Of a DNA stretch of 64,000 nucleotides, positions 1 to 7,325 are shown piece by piece (position 1 is the first letter of the stretch; each line of letters starts with the position of its first letter). Under the pieces are notes generated by a model. That model did no database searches and was not told where the DNA came from. It saw only the letters and a program-made list of their open reading frames with translations. The stretch is from UBA935 sp031556725 (GTDB taxonomy: Bacteria; Bacillota; Clostridia; Lachnospirales; Lachnospiraceae): the NCBI GenBank assembly GCA_031556725.1, contig JAVBSL010000033.1:1-64000 (forward strand). Direction: 5' to 3'. The position numbers were made by a program, and so were the translations under genes.

Positions 1-597
1 GAATATGTGTTGGAGCACGTATTCATCAAAGGGAGTGCCTTTCTTATGTCCTTCCATAGAGTATCATGGACATTATATACGGCAACTACCGGACAGGCAA
101 GTACGGTAGCTTTTGGTTAAAGGAATTAAGCATTAACAACATACCAAATTTTAATAATGTCAATCCAAGGATTTTGTAAATGTTTAGTGACAGTCAGTTT
201 CTAAAGACTGGACATTCCGATTCAAAAGTGCATGCTTTTTTAAAATTAGAGAACCCCTTTCCAGAGACAGTACAGCAGCAGTTTTCTGCCTTGGTTAGAG
301 TATATGGAAGATGTGTATTTATCCAAGGGTGCTAACGCACCACAAAGCGGCTCTGCCCTTTGACAAAACATGACCCACCATATGGAGTATTATCAAGCAG
401 AAATGCCTTATTATCCAAATCGCACTGCACTAATTCAGCATGTTTATTGTATAATAGAAATGGTCTTGCAAAAAACATTCAGCGGAAATACCTGATCTCC
501 TTTTCCGGAAAAAGGTGCGCTATTCTTCCGGTTAAGGTGCAGGGATTAGGATACTATGATCCAAATCCATATTTTGAAGGATAAAGCGTACTAAAAA
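1..597. other. No supported gene; fragmentary reading frames
   Basis: A frame open from the window edge stops at 118-120, and a 74-codon frame lies at 360-584 with a TTG start. Neither has a convincing ribosome binding site or a recognisable motif. Adjacent frames around 370-500 are also open over short stretches, which looks like decayed coding sequence, but I cannot name the parent gene. Confidence 0.3.
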
Positions 598-657
598 AAG
601 TTCCTTGCTAGTGTCAAATATATTGACCATATGCTTGCGTAAATTTTCAAGGAACTT
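598..657. repeat. 10-bp perfect inverted repeat, possible terminator
   Basis: AAGTTCCTTG at 598-607 is matched by CAAGGAACTT at 648-657. The left arm is preceded by a run of A and the right arm is followed by ATTTTGTC, so it could act as a weak bidirectional terminator beyond the 3' end of the phosphatase gene that stops at 700. The 40-base loop is long for a terminator. Confidence 0.4.
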
Positions 658-699
658 ATTTTGTCAAATGGAAGTTAAATATAATATGCCCCAACATCG

Positions 700-1257
700 T
701 TAAAGTATATTATATTTTCTTACTTCTACACATTTACTATTTTCAAATGTGAATTTTACAATCCAAGGCATTAAGGTTCTAATACTTTCAAAATCGTCGT
801 ATTGAAATGAGTTGTCATAATAATTGATAATGGTGCTCAATGCCGTTCCATGACTACCTACAACAATATTTTTTTCCTTATGCCTTTCTATAATTTGCTT
901 TAATGCAATTATATTTCTCCTTTGTACTTCTCTTAAGCTTTCTCCATCCGAAAGTTTATAATCAAAATCTTGCCACTGTTTTCTGCTAAATGTGTGGAAA
1001 TCTTCTATCCACTCGCTGCTCACTTTTCGTTCTCTAAAATTTAGGATAAGTTCAATTTCCAACTTATGTAAATCTGCAAATTCCTTAACGGTGTCAATTG
1101 CCCTCTTATATGGACTTGATAAAACTATATCAATTTTTTTGTCATTTAAAAATTGAGTAACCAGTTTTCTATCTTCTAAGCCTTTTATTGTCAATTCACG
1201 AGTACGGTCATCTGGATTACCCATATTTGACTCAGCATGCCTAACAAAATATATCAC
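700..1257 (-). CDS. Histidine phosphatase family protein
   Basis: The N-terminus has the family signature FVRHAES, giving the phospho-accepting histidine of the phosphoglycerate mutase-like superfamily. The second conserved histidine is in VVGSHGTALS near the C-terminus, and SSPYKRAIDT supplies the usual basic residue. The length suits a single-domain member. The start is uncertain: the reading frame extends to a TTG at 1305 and has an ATG at 1278, but a strong GGAGGTGA lies just inside the ATG and points to the GTG at 1255-1257, which also puts the catalytic motif near the N-terminus as is normal. The gene lies in accessory DNA next to the integrase module. The substrate cannot be told from sequence; such proteins act on small phospho-metabolites or phosphoproteins in the cytoplasm. 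Confidence 0.85.
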   Translation of the reverse strand: MIYFVRHAESNMGNPDDRTRELTIKGLEDRKLVTQFLNDKKIDIVLSSPYKRAIDTVKEFADLHKLEIELILNFRERKVSSEWIEDFHTFSRKQWQDFDYKLSDGESLREVQRRNIIALKQIIERHKEKNIVVGSHGTALSTIINYYDNSFQYDDFESIRTLMPWIVKFTFENSKCVEVRKYNIL

Positions 1258-2291
1258 TGTCGTATCAATCACCTCCATGAATTCTGACTGTACAGCCATG
1301 TGCAAAACCTCACATATTCAGTATTTATGCGGAATTGTGAGGCGCAACCAACCTCACTCCAATTTATCTTTTATTCCGGAATACCTTAAGACCGGGTGAA
1401 AATGGTATAATTCTTCTCGATAAACGTGGTATTAAAAAATCCCAAAATTCTACTACATGGAAATCCATTTGCGATGTTGGACTCGCCATGTGAAAAGAAA
1501 GTACATTCTCTGACAGCAATCGGACAAGTCAAAAGTTCTGCTGCCCTTTAATCGTCATTGCTATGAAAATAATACTATCTCTGGGCTTGCTTTACAAGTA
1601 CTTTTATTATCCTAATCCCTAATCCGCCTCTAAGCTTTCAATGTAGTTATTAATATTGTACGAATACCATTCTTATATATCGAAGAAGCTGTAAAATACG
1701 AAATAGATATACCGTTTGATATTTTCCGAAAAGAGTGCACTTTTTCACCGTAATACTCACGAAATCTTAAGGATCACTTTATTCTCTGTTTTAAAACTAT
1801 GTTTCATTTTCTAAAATATGTCAATCAACTTTCCTAAAAAATATTTTAAAACAAAGCCTAAATAAATGAAACTTGGGGCAGCATCCATTCAGTTTCTTTT
1901 TATCATAGATGTGATATCGGCAGACAAGGTTGAAATGTGTTCCACAAACAATGCCATAAGGGTTGGAGTGTATTGGTTAAATCCATGTCTTGGATTTCTT
2001 CACAGAACATGAAATAATTCGTCATATGTTTTCTGATCACTTTGGTTCCAACGGATTCATTCCAGAATGATATGTCGTGTAAATACAATGGTGGTATGGC
2101 TTATTTTGTAGCAGAAGAAAGCATAACCCAAGCACACAACTTTCGTACTGTAAATCAACTTAATCCCCAAAAACTGAAAGGTGACAGTCCTTCTATTTAT
2201 AAATTAGATTTTTGAAATGTTTATAGAAATAGGAACCTGTTAGTTATGAACTGAAGTATAATAGTTTTAAATAAGAGTACGTAATCAAAGC
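1258..2291. other. About 1 kb without a supported gene
   Basis: This AT-rich stretch holds only short frames with many stops. The longest is a 61-codon frame on the minus strand at 1903-2088 with no ribosome binding site or recognisable motif. It may be decayed mobile-element sequence, but I cannot identify a parent. Confidence 0.4.
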
Positions 2292-2340
2292 CGGAGAATG
2301 AAAGACAATATAGAGTGTCTTTTATTCTCCGATTCTTTTT
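2292..2340. terminator. Intrinsic terminator hairpin
   Basis: A long stem pairs CGGAGAATGAAAGACA (from 2292) with TGTCTTTTATTCTCCG (to 2331) around a short loop. On the plus strand it is followed by ATTCTTTTT. It sits 20-70 bases beyond the stop of the minus-strand NTPase gene, so it probably ends that transcript too, although the U-tract on that side is weaker. Confidence 0.7.
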
Positions 2341-2359
2341 AGGATAAATAAAAGTTATC

Positions 2360-4705
2360 TTATATGCTTATAATGTTTGAGCTGTTCTCTGCCAGTTTAG
2401 CTTTATACGCCAATGCTTTATCCCTATTCCCAGTACCGGCATACAAACGATTCAGATAACTATATGTACTGCGAACATAATCATTATCTTTATCCAACTT
2501 ATCGGTCAGGATATGCTCTGCGGACAAAAGGCTGATTTCACCATTTTTAAAATCACCTATATTCAGGAGCAGGCAGCCCTTTTGAAACTGGCAGATGCCA
2601 TAATCCAGACAATCCATTCCCTCATTTTTCGCTACCAGATTTTCATAATAATTATGGAGTAATAGAGCAGTTTGATAATCTTTTAGCTGAACCAGCAGGC
2701 TCGTGAGATTGTTTAGCTGCTGGAGCATATCATGATTATCCATAAGCCCCAGGTAAGCATAGTCCTTGCGAAGCAGCATGGCTTTCTTTAAATACTCTGC
2801 CGCTTCTCTGGGCTTATTGGTTACAAGGTAGATATTTGCAGTATTATTGTAAATATTGGACAGTAGGCTGATAGACTGAATATCGGCACTTGTTGTTACC
2901 AGTGATTCGGCAATGGAAATCGCCTTATTTCTGCGCTTTAAAGCATTAGCATAGTCTTTACGGATAAAGAATAATTCAGCCTTGTAGTCAAGCAATAGAG
3001 ACTTTGCCTGTGGGGTATCAATCGGTGTGCTCTGCATAACATAATCAATGCGGTCTACCAATTTTGTCATAAAGTCGGTAATCCCATATTTTTCAAAGAA
3101 TGGGAAAGCATCCTGTAAGAAAAGCAGATAATCTTCCGGTGTGTCATTTGCAATTCTTTCGATAACACTTTCCATGCAACCAATTACTACCGCAGGTCTG
3201 CGGGCATCTTGTCCATGTCGGATACATACATCATGTAAAGAATCAAGAAATGTCTGGCAAGAGGAAACAGTAGGAAGTGTTTCAATACAGGTCACTTCCT
3301 GTATCAACGGATGAAGGCTGACTTTCTTATTTTCCGTATCTTCCCTAACAAAGCCATAACGGACAAGAGAATTAACATCATTCAAGCTGCCAAGTCGTAA
3401 CCATTTCTTGATGGTAGATTTACCCACCCCGGAGGCCGGGAGCAGAGAAAGATTACGCAGGATATCAGTTTGAGCTTCGGAGAGCTTATTAATCTGTAGC
3501 AGCTTTCGCAGATGCTCCATCATCAAGGCTTCCGTAAACTCTTCGTCTTTGTATAATTCAATTTCTTCACTGATATGAGCATTCAACCCACAGCTTTTCA
3601 GTTCAGCCAGTAATTCTTCCGCCTCCATGCCGCTGGCAGAAAGCGAAAGAGCAGCGAGACAGACTGTAAGAGTATGAGCGTTCAACAAATCTATCATCTG
3701 CACCACCACATCCGGTTCCTTTTTGGCAGAAGGGCAGTGGCGGTAAAATAATTCCTGTAATTCTTTTTCTCTATCCAGTTCTTTTAAATCCAATGTATCA
3801 AAAGAAGTTATCTTACATCTGGTGGTGATCAGTATCTGAAAGTCATTCTTAATCAATTCCTTAAAGAAAGCATCATCCTTTGGCAACACATTAAAATTAT
3901 CAATAATCAACAAGCTGTCAGAGTGTAGCTTTTTGAGGATAGCAAAATGAGCATTAAACAACTCCGGTTCAGTCATATCATCGTTATCGCAATCAAATTC
4001 CAGTTCAGCAATACATTTCTTTAAATCTCCAGCATAGTGCAGGAAGATAATATTGGTATATTTCTTTCTATTCTTTTCCGCAAAGGTCTTTGCAAATTCA
4101 CTTTTTCCGATTCCGGCAATGCCGGTTACGAATAACAGGGGAGCATTACGGAGCATAGTCATGGCTTCGGACAATTCCTGCTTCCTGCCAATAAACTCTC
4201 TGGTGGAAGATGGAATCCGACCACCTAACAGGGTATCTGACAGGTCGGGGGAATACAGCGTGCTGTGGCTATGGTCATTTAATATGGCATAGCGCATTAC
4301 CGCTGTAAAAAACCGTGCCGGTACTTCAATAGCAGTTAATTCTGCTGTTTTTATCTGCCCAAGGGTATCAATGCTTTCGATAAGCAGCTTTTCCAGTAGG
4401 AAGCGTGTTTGCGGCTCATTGATGAGATTAGGGATAATGTAATCCTTAAAATCATTTTCCATCGCATTCCATCCATTATCATCCTCATAGGTTCTAATGA
4501 TTTCCAGTGGTATCGGACGTGTGCCGGTGCACCAGCGGCTGTACATAATATTGTCATTAGCAATCAAATCAGCATCTTCAGGATTCCGTTCTCCTTGCAG
4601 ACATAGGGAAAATAAATCGGTTATCAATTTATGCTGCGGATAGGTCTTTTTCTTATTTTCTAATAAAATGCCAACCACATTGGCAAAAGTCAATCGGTTT
4701 TTCAC
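2360..4705 (-). CDS. STAND-class NTPase (NB-ARC-like) with C-terminal TPR repeats
   Basis: Residues about 1-160 form an uncharacterised N-terminal domain. The P-loop GIAGIGKS is at 195-202, the Walker B-like strand SLLIIDN at 264-270, and a sensor-like ILITTR at 291-296. A winged-helix region follows with LHPLIQEV, resembling the HPL/MHD position of NB-ARC switches. The last 200 residues are helical TPR-like repeats. This is the layout of ligand-sensing, oligomerising STAND proteins used in regulation and in bacterial immunity. No nuclease, TIR or protease effector is evident; the N-terminal domain could be an effector, an adaptor or a DNA-binding unit. The start is GTG with AAGGGGA upstream. 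The gene is monocistronic, has its own promoter, and is cargo of the integrative element. Confidence 0.85.
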   Translation of the reverse strand: MKNRLTFANVVGILLENKKKTYPQHKLITDLFSLCLQGERNPEDADLIANDNIMYSRWCTGTRPIPLEIIRTYEDDNGWNAMENDFKDYIIPNLINEPQTRFLLEKLLIESIDTLGQIKTAELTAIEVPARFFTAVMRYAILNDHSHSTLYSPDLSDTLLGGRIPSSTREFIGRKQELSEAMTMLRNAPLLFVTGIAGIGKSEFAKTFAEKNRKKYTNIIFLHYAGDLKKCIAELEFDCDNDDMTEPELFNAHFAILKKLHSDSLLIIDNFNVLPKDDAFFKELIKNDFQILITTRCKITSFDTLDLKELDREKELQELFYRHCPSAKKEPDVVVQMIDLLNAHTLTVCLAALSLSASGMEAEELLAELKSCGLNAHISEEIELYKDEEFTEALMMEHLRKLLQINKLSEAQTDILRNLSLLPASGVGKSTIKKWLRLGSLNDVNSLVRYGFVREDTENKKVSLHPLIQEVTCIETLPTVSSCQTFLDSLHDVCIRHGQDARRPAVVIGCMESVIERIANDTPEDYLLFLQDAFPFFEKYGITDFMTKLVDRIDYVMQSTPIDTPQAKSLLLDYKAELFFIRKDYANALKRRNKAISIAESLVTTSADIQSISLLSNIYNNTANIYLVTNKPREAAEYLKKAMLLRKDYAYLGLMDNHDMLQQLNNLTSLLVQLKDYQTALLLHNYYENLVAKNEGMDCLDYGICQFQKGCLLLNIGDFKNGEISLLSAEHILTDKLDKDNDYVRSTYSYLNRLYAGTGNRDKALAYKAKLAENSSNIISI

Positions 4706-4853
4706 AGTGTTCTAATCCCCTTATGTAAATGGATTTTTTGTCAACTTCCGGTCAAGCCGCTGTCAATGATATTTTCCGTCCATTTTTACTATCATTAACT
4801 CAATGAAACGTAGCCAGCAGAAGCCCAAAAGCGGCGGAAACGGCTACATAAGC

Positions 4854-4884
4854 ATTATAGCACATCACAAACAAATATTTACAA
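4854..4884 (-). promoter_or_regulatory. Predicted promoter of the STAND NTPase gene
   Basis: On the minus strand an extended -10 (TGC then TATAAT, 4859 to 4854) is preceded 19 bases upstream by TTGTAA (4884 to 4879). Transcription would leave a leader of about 140 bases that contains a GTAGCC/GGCTAC inverted repeat (4810-4815 and 4842-4847). Confidence 0.5.
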
Positions 4885-4885
4885 G

Positions 4886-5149
4886 AACTTTGACAACTAA
4901 ATAAGCTGTATTTCATACCAACAGTCCTTGCGGGGAGGCTTGATAAAGATTAAGCGGAGCGAGGAAAGACACTTCTTTAAAGGGTGGGAGAGGATCTTGA
5001 GCAGAAGAGGCCCACAGGCTATGTTGGTAGATTTAATCAACAGGTAGCTAAAGGTCAGCAGGAACGCTGACAGTATGAAATACGAATGGAAGCTAAAACA
5101 ACAGTTTTTCTTATCAGCATATGATGAAAGGGGGTAGGTACAAGCAGGA
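4886..5149. other. Intergenic region upstream of xis
   Basis: No gene is supported between the NTPase promoter and the excisionase. It contains a small perfect hairpin, GTCAGC/GCTGAC at 5054-5071, and a G-rich stretch just before xis. I see no clear sigma-A promoter for xis, although one is expected here. Confidence 0.35.
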
Positions 5150-5377
5150 ATGGTAGAAAAAGTGGAACATCAAGGAAACTATGATATTCCGGTATGGAGA
5201 AAGTATACACTTTCCGTACAGGAAGCATCGGAGTACTTTCGGATTGGGGATAAGAAGCTACGGAAGTTGATTGATGAACATCCGGATGCAGGATTTATCT
5301 TATGGAATGGATCAAGACCACAGATAAAACGCAGATTATTTGAGCAATATGTTGATGAATATTTAACAGCCATTTAA
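5150..5377 (+). CDS. xis: Excisionase of the Tn916 Xis family
   Basis: This 74-residue protein has the order of conserved blocks seen in Tn916 Xis: a PVWRKYTL segment, then VQEASEYFRIGDKKLRKLI as a winged-helix DNA-binding unit, then WNGSRPQIKRRLFEQY. It would bend DNA at the element ends and steer the integrase toward excision. It lies about 110 bases upstream of int in the same direction, separated by a hairpin. The ribosome binding site just before the ATG is poor, so a downstream in-frame GTG is possible. Confidence 0.92.
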   Translation: MVEKVEHQGNYDIPVWRKYTLSVQEASEYFRIGDKKLRKLIDEHPDAGFILWNGSRPQIKRRLFEQYVDEYLTAI

Positions 5378-5406
5378 GCATGGTTGATGAAAGATTTCAA
5401 TAGATA

Positions 5407-5458
5407 AAGAGTCAGGTTTATGGTATAGTTATGTTACTAATGTCATAGTCTGGCTCTT
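5407..5458 (+). other. xis-int intergenic hairpin
   Basis: AAGAGTCAG (5407-5415) pairs with CTGGCTCTT (5450-5458) with one wobble pair, and CTTTA follows. It may attenuate or punctuate transcription between xis and int, which would let their ratio be set after initiation. The loop is long, so this is tentative. Confidence 0.4.
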
Positions 5459-5495
5459 CTTTAATGCCGAAAGGCAATCAGGAAGGAGAATGATT

Positions 5496-6689
5496 ATGTC
5501 CGATAGACGAGATAGTAAGAATCGTAAACTTTGGATAGGAGAGAGCCAGGATAAAGACGGGAGATATGTTTATAAGTACACGGATGCTTTGGGAAATCGT
5601 AAGGCTTTGTATAGCTGGCGGTTGACAGCGGCGGATGCTTCACCGAAAGGGAAACGTAAGGATTTATCATTGCGTGAGAAGGAAAAGCAGCTTCAAAAGG
5701 ATTTAAGTGATAATCTGATGCCAAATGGCGGTGATTTAACAGTGCTTGATTTGGTTAAGCGATATGTTTCACAGAAGCGTGGAGTCAGGCACAATACCGA
5801 GGCTAATTACAAATTTGTGATTAATATTATTGCCAAGGAAGCCTTTGGAGCGCAACGTATTGACAAAGTTAAATTATCGGATGCCAAGGCATGGCTGATC
5901 AAGCTGCAAGATGATGGGAGAGGCTACAGTACCATACATACGGTCAGAGGAGTTGTGCGACCGGCCTTTCAGATGGCGATGGATGATGATTTGATTCGTA
6001 GGAATCCCTTTGAGTTTCAGCTTAGTACGGTGGTGGTGAATGACAGTGTAACCAGAGAAGCGATTACCAGAAAACAGGAAAGACAGTTCTTAGATTTTAT
6101 TAAGAACGACCGGCATTTTAGCAAGTATTACGAAGGAATTTATATTCTCTTTCACACCGGACTTCGTATTTCCGAATTTGTCGGGTTGACGATTTCCGAT
6201 ATTGATTTTGAAAACAGAAAAATCAATGTAGACCATCAGCTTCAAAGAAAAAGGAATATGGAATATATCATTGAGGATACTAAAACGGAGAGCGGGATCA
6301 GACAGGTGCCCATGAACGATGAAGTCTATGAATGTTTTAAGCAGATTATAGGTAATCGTCAAAAGCCGAAGGTAGAGCCGATGATTGATGGAAAAATTGG
6401 ATTCCTGTATCTGGATAAAAATCAGATGCCGATGGTAGCCCTTCATTGGGAAAAGTACTTTCAACATATCAGAGAAAAATATAATAGTATTTACAAAGTA
6501 CAGATGCCTTTGATTACACCTCATGTATGTAGGCACACGTTCTGTTCAAATATGGCAAAGAGCGGTATGAATCCCAAGACTCTTCAATATATCATGGGAC
6601 ACAGTGATATCGGTGTTACCTTAAATACTTATACCCATGTGAAATTTGAAGATGCCGAGGAAGAGATGAAGAAAATTGTGAATTGGTAG
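5496..6689 (+). CDS. int: Tyrosine recombinase, Tn916 integrase family
   Basis: The N-terminal domain has the GESQDKDGRYVYKYTDALG block typical of Tn916 Int arm-site binding, followed by a SAM-like core-binding domain and a catalytic domain. Numbered from the ATG at 5496, the catalytic residues are R224 (in TGLRISEF), K263, H343 and R346 (PHVCRHTF), H369 (MGHSD) and the nucleophile Y379 (LNTYTHV), all present. The length matches Tn916 Int. The second in-frame ATG is chosen because GGAAGGAGA is spaced correctly from it and abuts the first ATG. It catalyses integration and, with Xis, excision of the element. The gene appears intact. Confidence 0.95.
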   Translation: MSDRRDSKNRKLWIGESQDKDGRYVYKYTDALGNRKALYSWRLTAADASPKGKRKDLSLREKEKQLQKDLSDNLMPNGGDLTVLDLVKRYVSQKRGVRHNTEANYKFVINIIAKEAFGAQRIDKVKLSDAKAWLIKLQDDGRGYSTIHTVRGVVRPAFQMAMDDDLIRRNPFEFQLSTVVVNDSVTREAITRKQERQFLDFIKNDRHFSKYYEGIYILFHTGLRISEFVGLTISDIDFENRKINVDHQLQRKRNMEYIIEDTKTESGIRQVPMNDEVYECFKQIIGNRQKPKVEPMIDGKIGFLYLDKNQMPMVALHWEKYFQHIREKYNSIYKVQMPLITPHVCRHTFCSNMAKSGMNPKTLQYIMGHSDIGVTLNTYTHVKFEDAEEEMKKIVNW

Positions 6690-6708
6690 ATAAAACCCTG
6701 AAAAGTGC

Positions 6709-6790
6709 GTGTCATACGTTTTTCGAATTTATGACACATTTTATGACACTCGATGGAAAAGTTATACCAAATTAAGCAAATTTATACCAA
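6709..6790. repeat. Repeats after int, candidate integrase arm sites and element end
   Basis: TTTATGACAC occurs at 6728-6737 and 6740-6749 with a 12-bp period, and its core appears inverted as GTGTCAT at 6709-6715. Tn916-type integrases bind short direct repeats just inside each element end. A separate 9-bp repeat TTATACCAA lies at 6762-6770 and 6782-6790 and may mark the junction. The exact end cannot be fixed without the empty site. Confidence 0.45.
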
Positions 6791-6866
6791 GATAAGGGTA
6801 TTCATCAATGCCGCAGAAATGCCGATAAACCAGCAAGAGTGCTGGATTTTCAAGGAGAAAAGCAAC

Positions 6867-7325
6867 ATGATTAAAATATTATTTGTCTGCCACGGCAATA
6901 TATGCAGATCACCAATGGCCGAGTTCGTCATGAAAGATATAATAACCAAAGCAGGCCGCACCGCTGACTTCTTCATCGCTTCAGCGGCCACCAGTACCGA
7001 AGAGCTTGGCAACCCGGTCCACTACGGTACCCGCAACCGCCTGGCCAAAGAAAACATTTCCGTAGCCGGTAAAACAGCCGTCCAATTAGAGCGCACCGAC
7101 TACGATAAATATGATTACCTCATCGGCATGGACAGCCGAAATATAACCAATATGCACCGCATCCTGGGCGGTGACCCTGGCGGCAAAATCAGCCGTCTGC
7201 TGGATTTCACCCAATCCCCCCATGATATTGCCGATCCGTGGTATACAGGGGATTTTGACCTGACTTATGAAGAAGTGTATGCAGGCTGTAAAACTCTATG
7301 GGCTAAGATAGGAGACGAAAGATGA
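6867..7325 (+). CDS. Low-molecular-weight protein tyrosine phosphatase
   Basis: The 152-residue protein has the LMW-PTP signature CHGNICRS with C8 and R14 as the C-X5-R catalytic loop, and DPW with D123 as the general acid. It would remove phosphate from phosphotyrosine or arginine-type phosphoproteins in the cytoplasm. The frame is open back to 6753, but AAGGAG at 6851-6856 selects the ATG at 6867, placing the catalytic loop at the N-terminus as in all relatives. It is the first host gene right of the integrative element. Its stop overlaps the next start by four bases (ATGA), so it is translationally coupled to the solute-binding/permease gene. Confidence 0.92.
   Translation: MIKILFVCHGNICRSPMAEFVMKDIITKAGRTADFFIASAATSTEELGNPVHYGTRNRLAKENISVAGKTAVQLERTDYDKYDYLIGMDSRNITNMHRILGGDPGGKISRLLDFTQSPHDIADPWYTGDFDLTYEEVYAGCKTLWAKIGDER

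Larger units (their letters stand above)
1..6752. mobile_element. Right end of a Tn916-family integrative element (left end outside the window)
   Basis: An excisionase gene followed closely by a Tn916-type tyrosine integrase, both reading toward the chromosomal operon that begins at 6867, is the layout found at the right end of Tn916-like conjugative elements. The 5 kb to the left carry accessory genes (a histidine phosphatase and a STAND NTPase) and degraded non-coding sequence, unlike the dense conserved operons to the right. No conjugation, relaxase or replication gene is visible, so it may be the end of a large element or a remnant. The right limit is set by the repeats after int; the left limit is simply the window edge. 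Confidence 0.5.

Noticed and set aside
360..584. 74-codon plus-strand frame as a real gene
   Set aside because: TTG start, no ribosome binding site, no recognisable motif, and neighbouring frames are equally open.
6762..6790. TTATACCAA pair as the attachment core of the element
   Set aside because: The copies are only 20 bases apart on the same side of int, so they are not left and right junction copies; without the other end this cannot be claimed.
6753..6866. N-terminal extension of the tyrosine phosphatase
   Set aside because: The frame is open, but the good AAGGAG site and the position of the catalytic loop select the ATG at 6867; the extension falls in the probable element junction.
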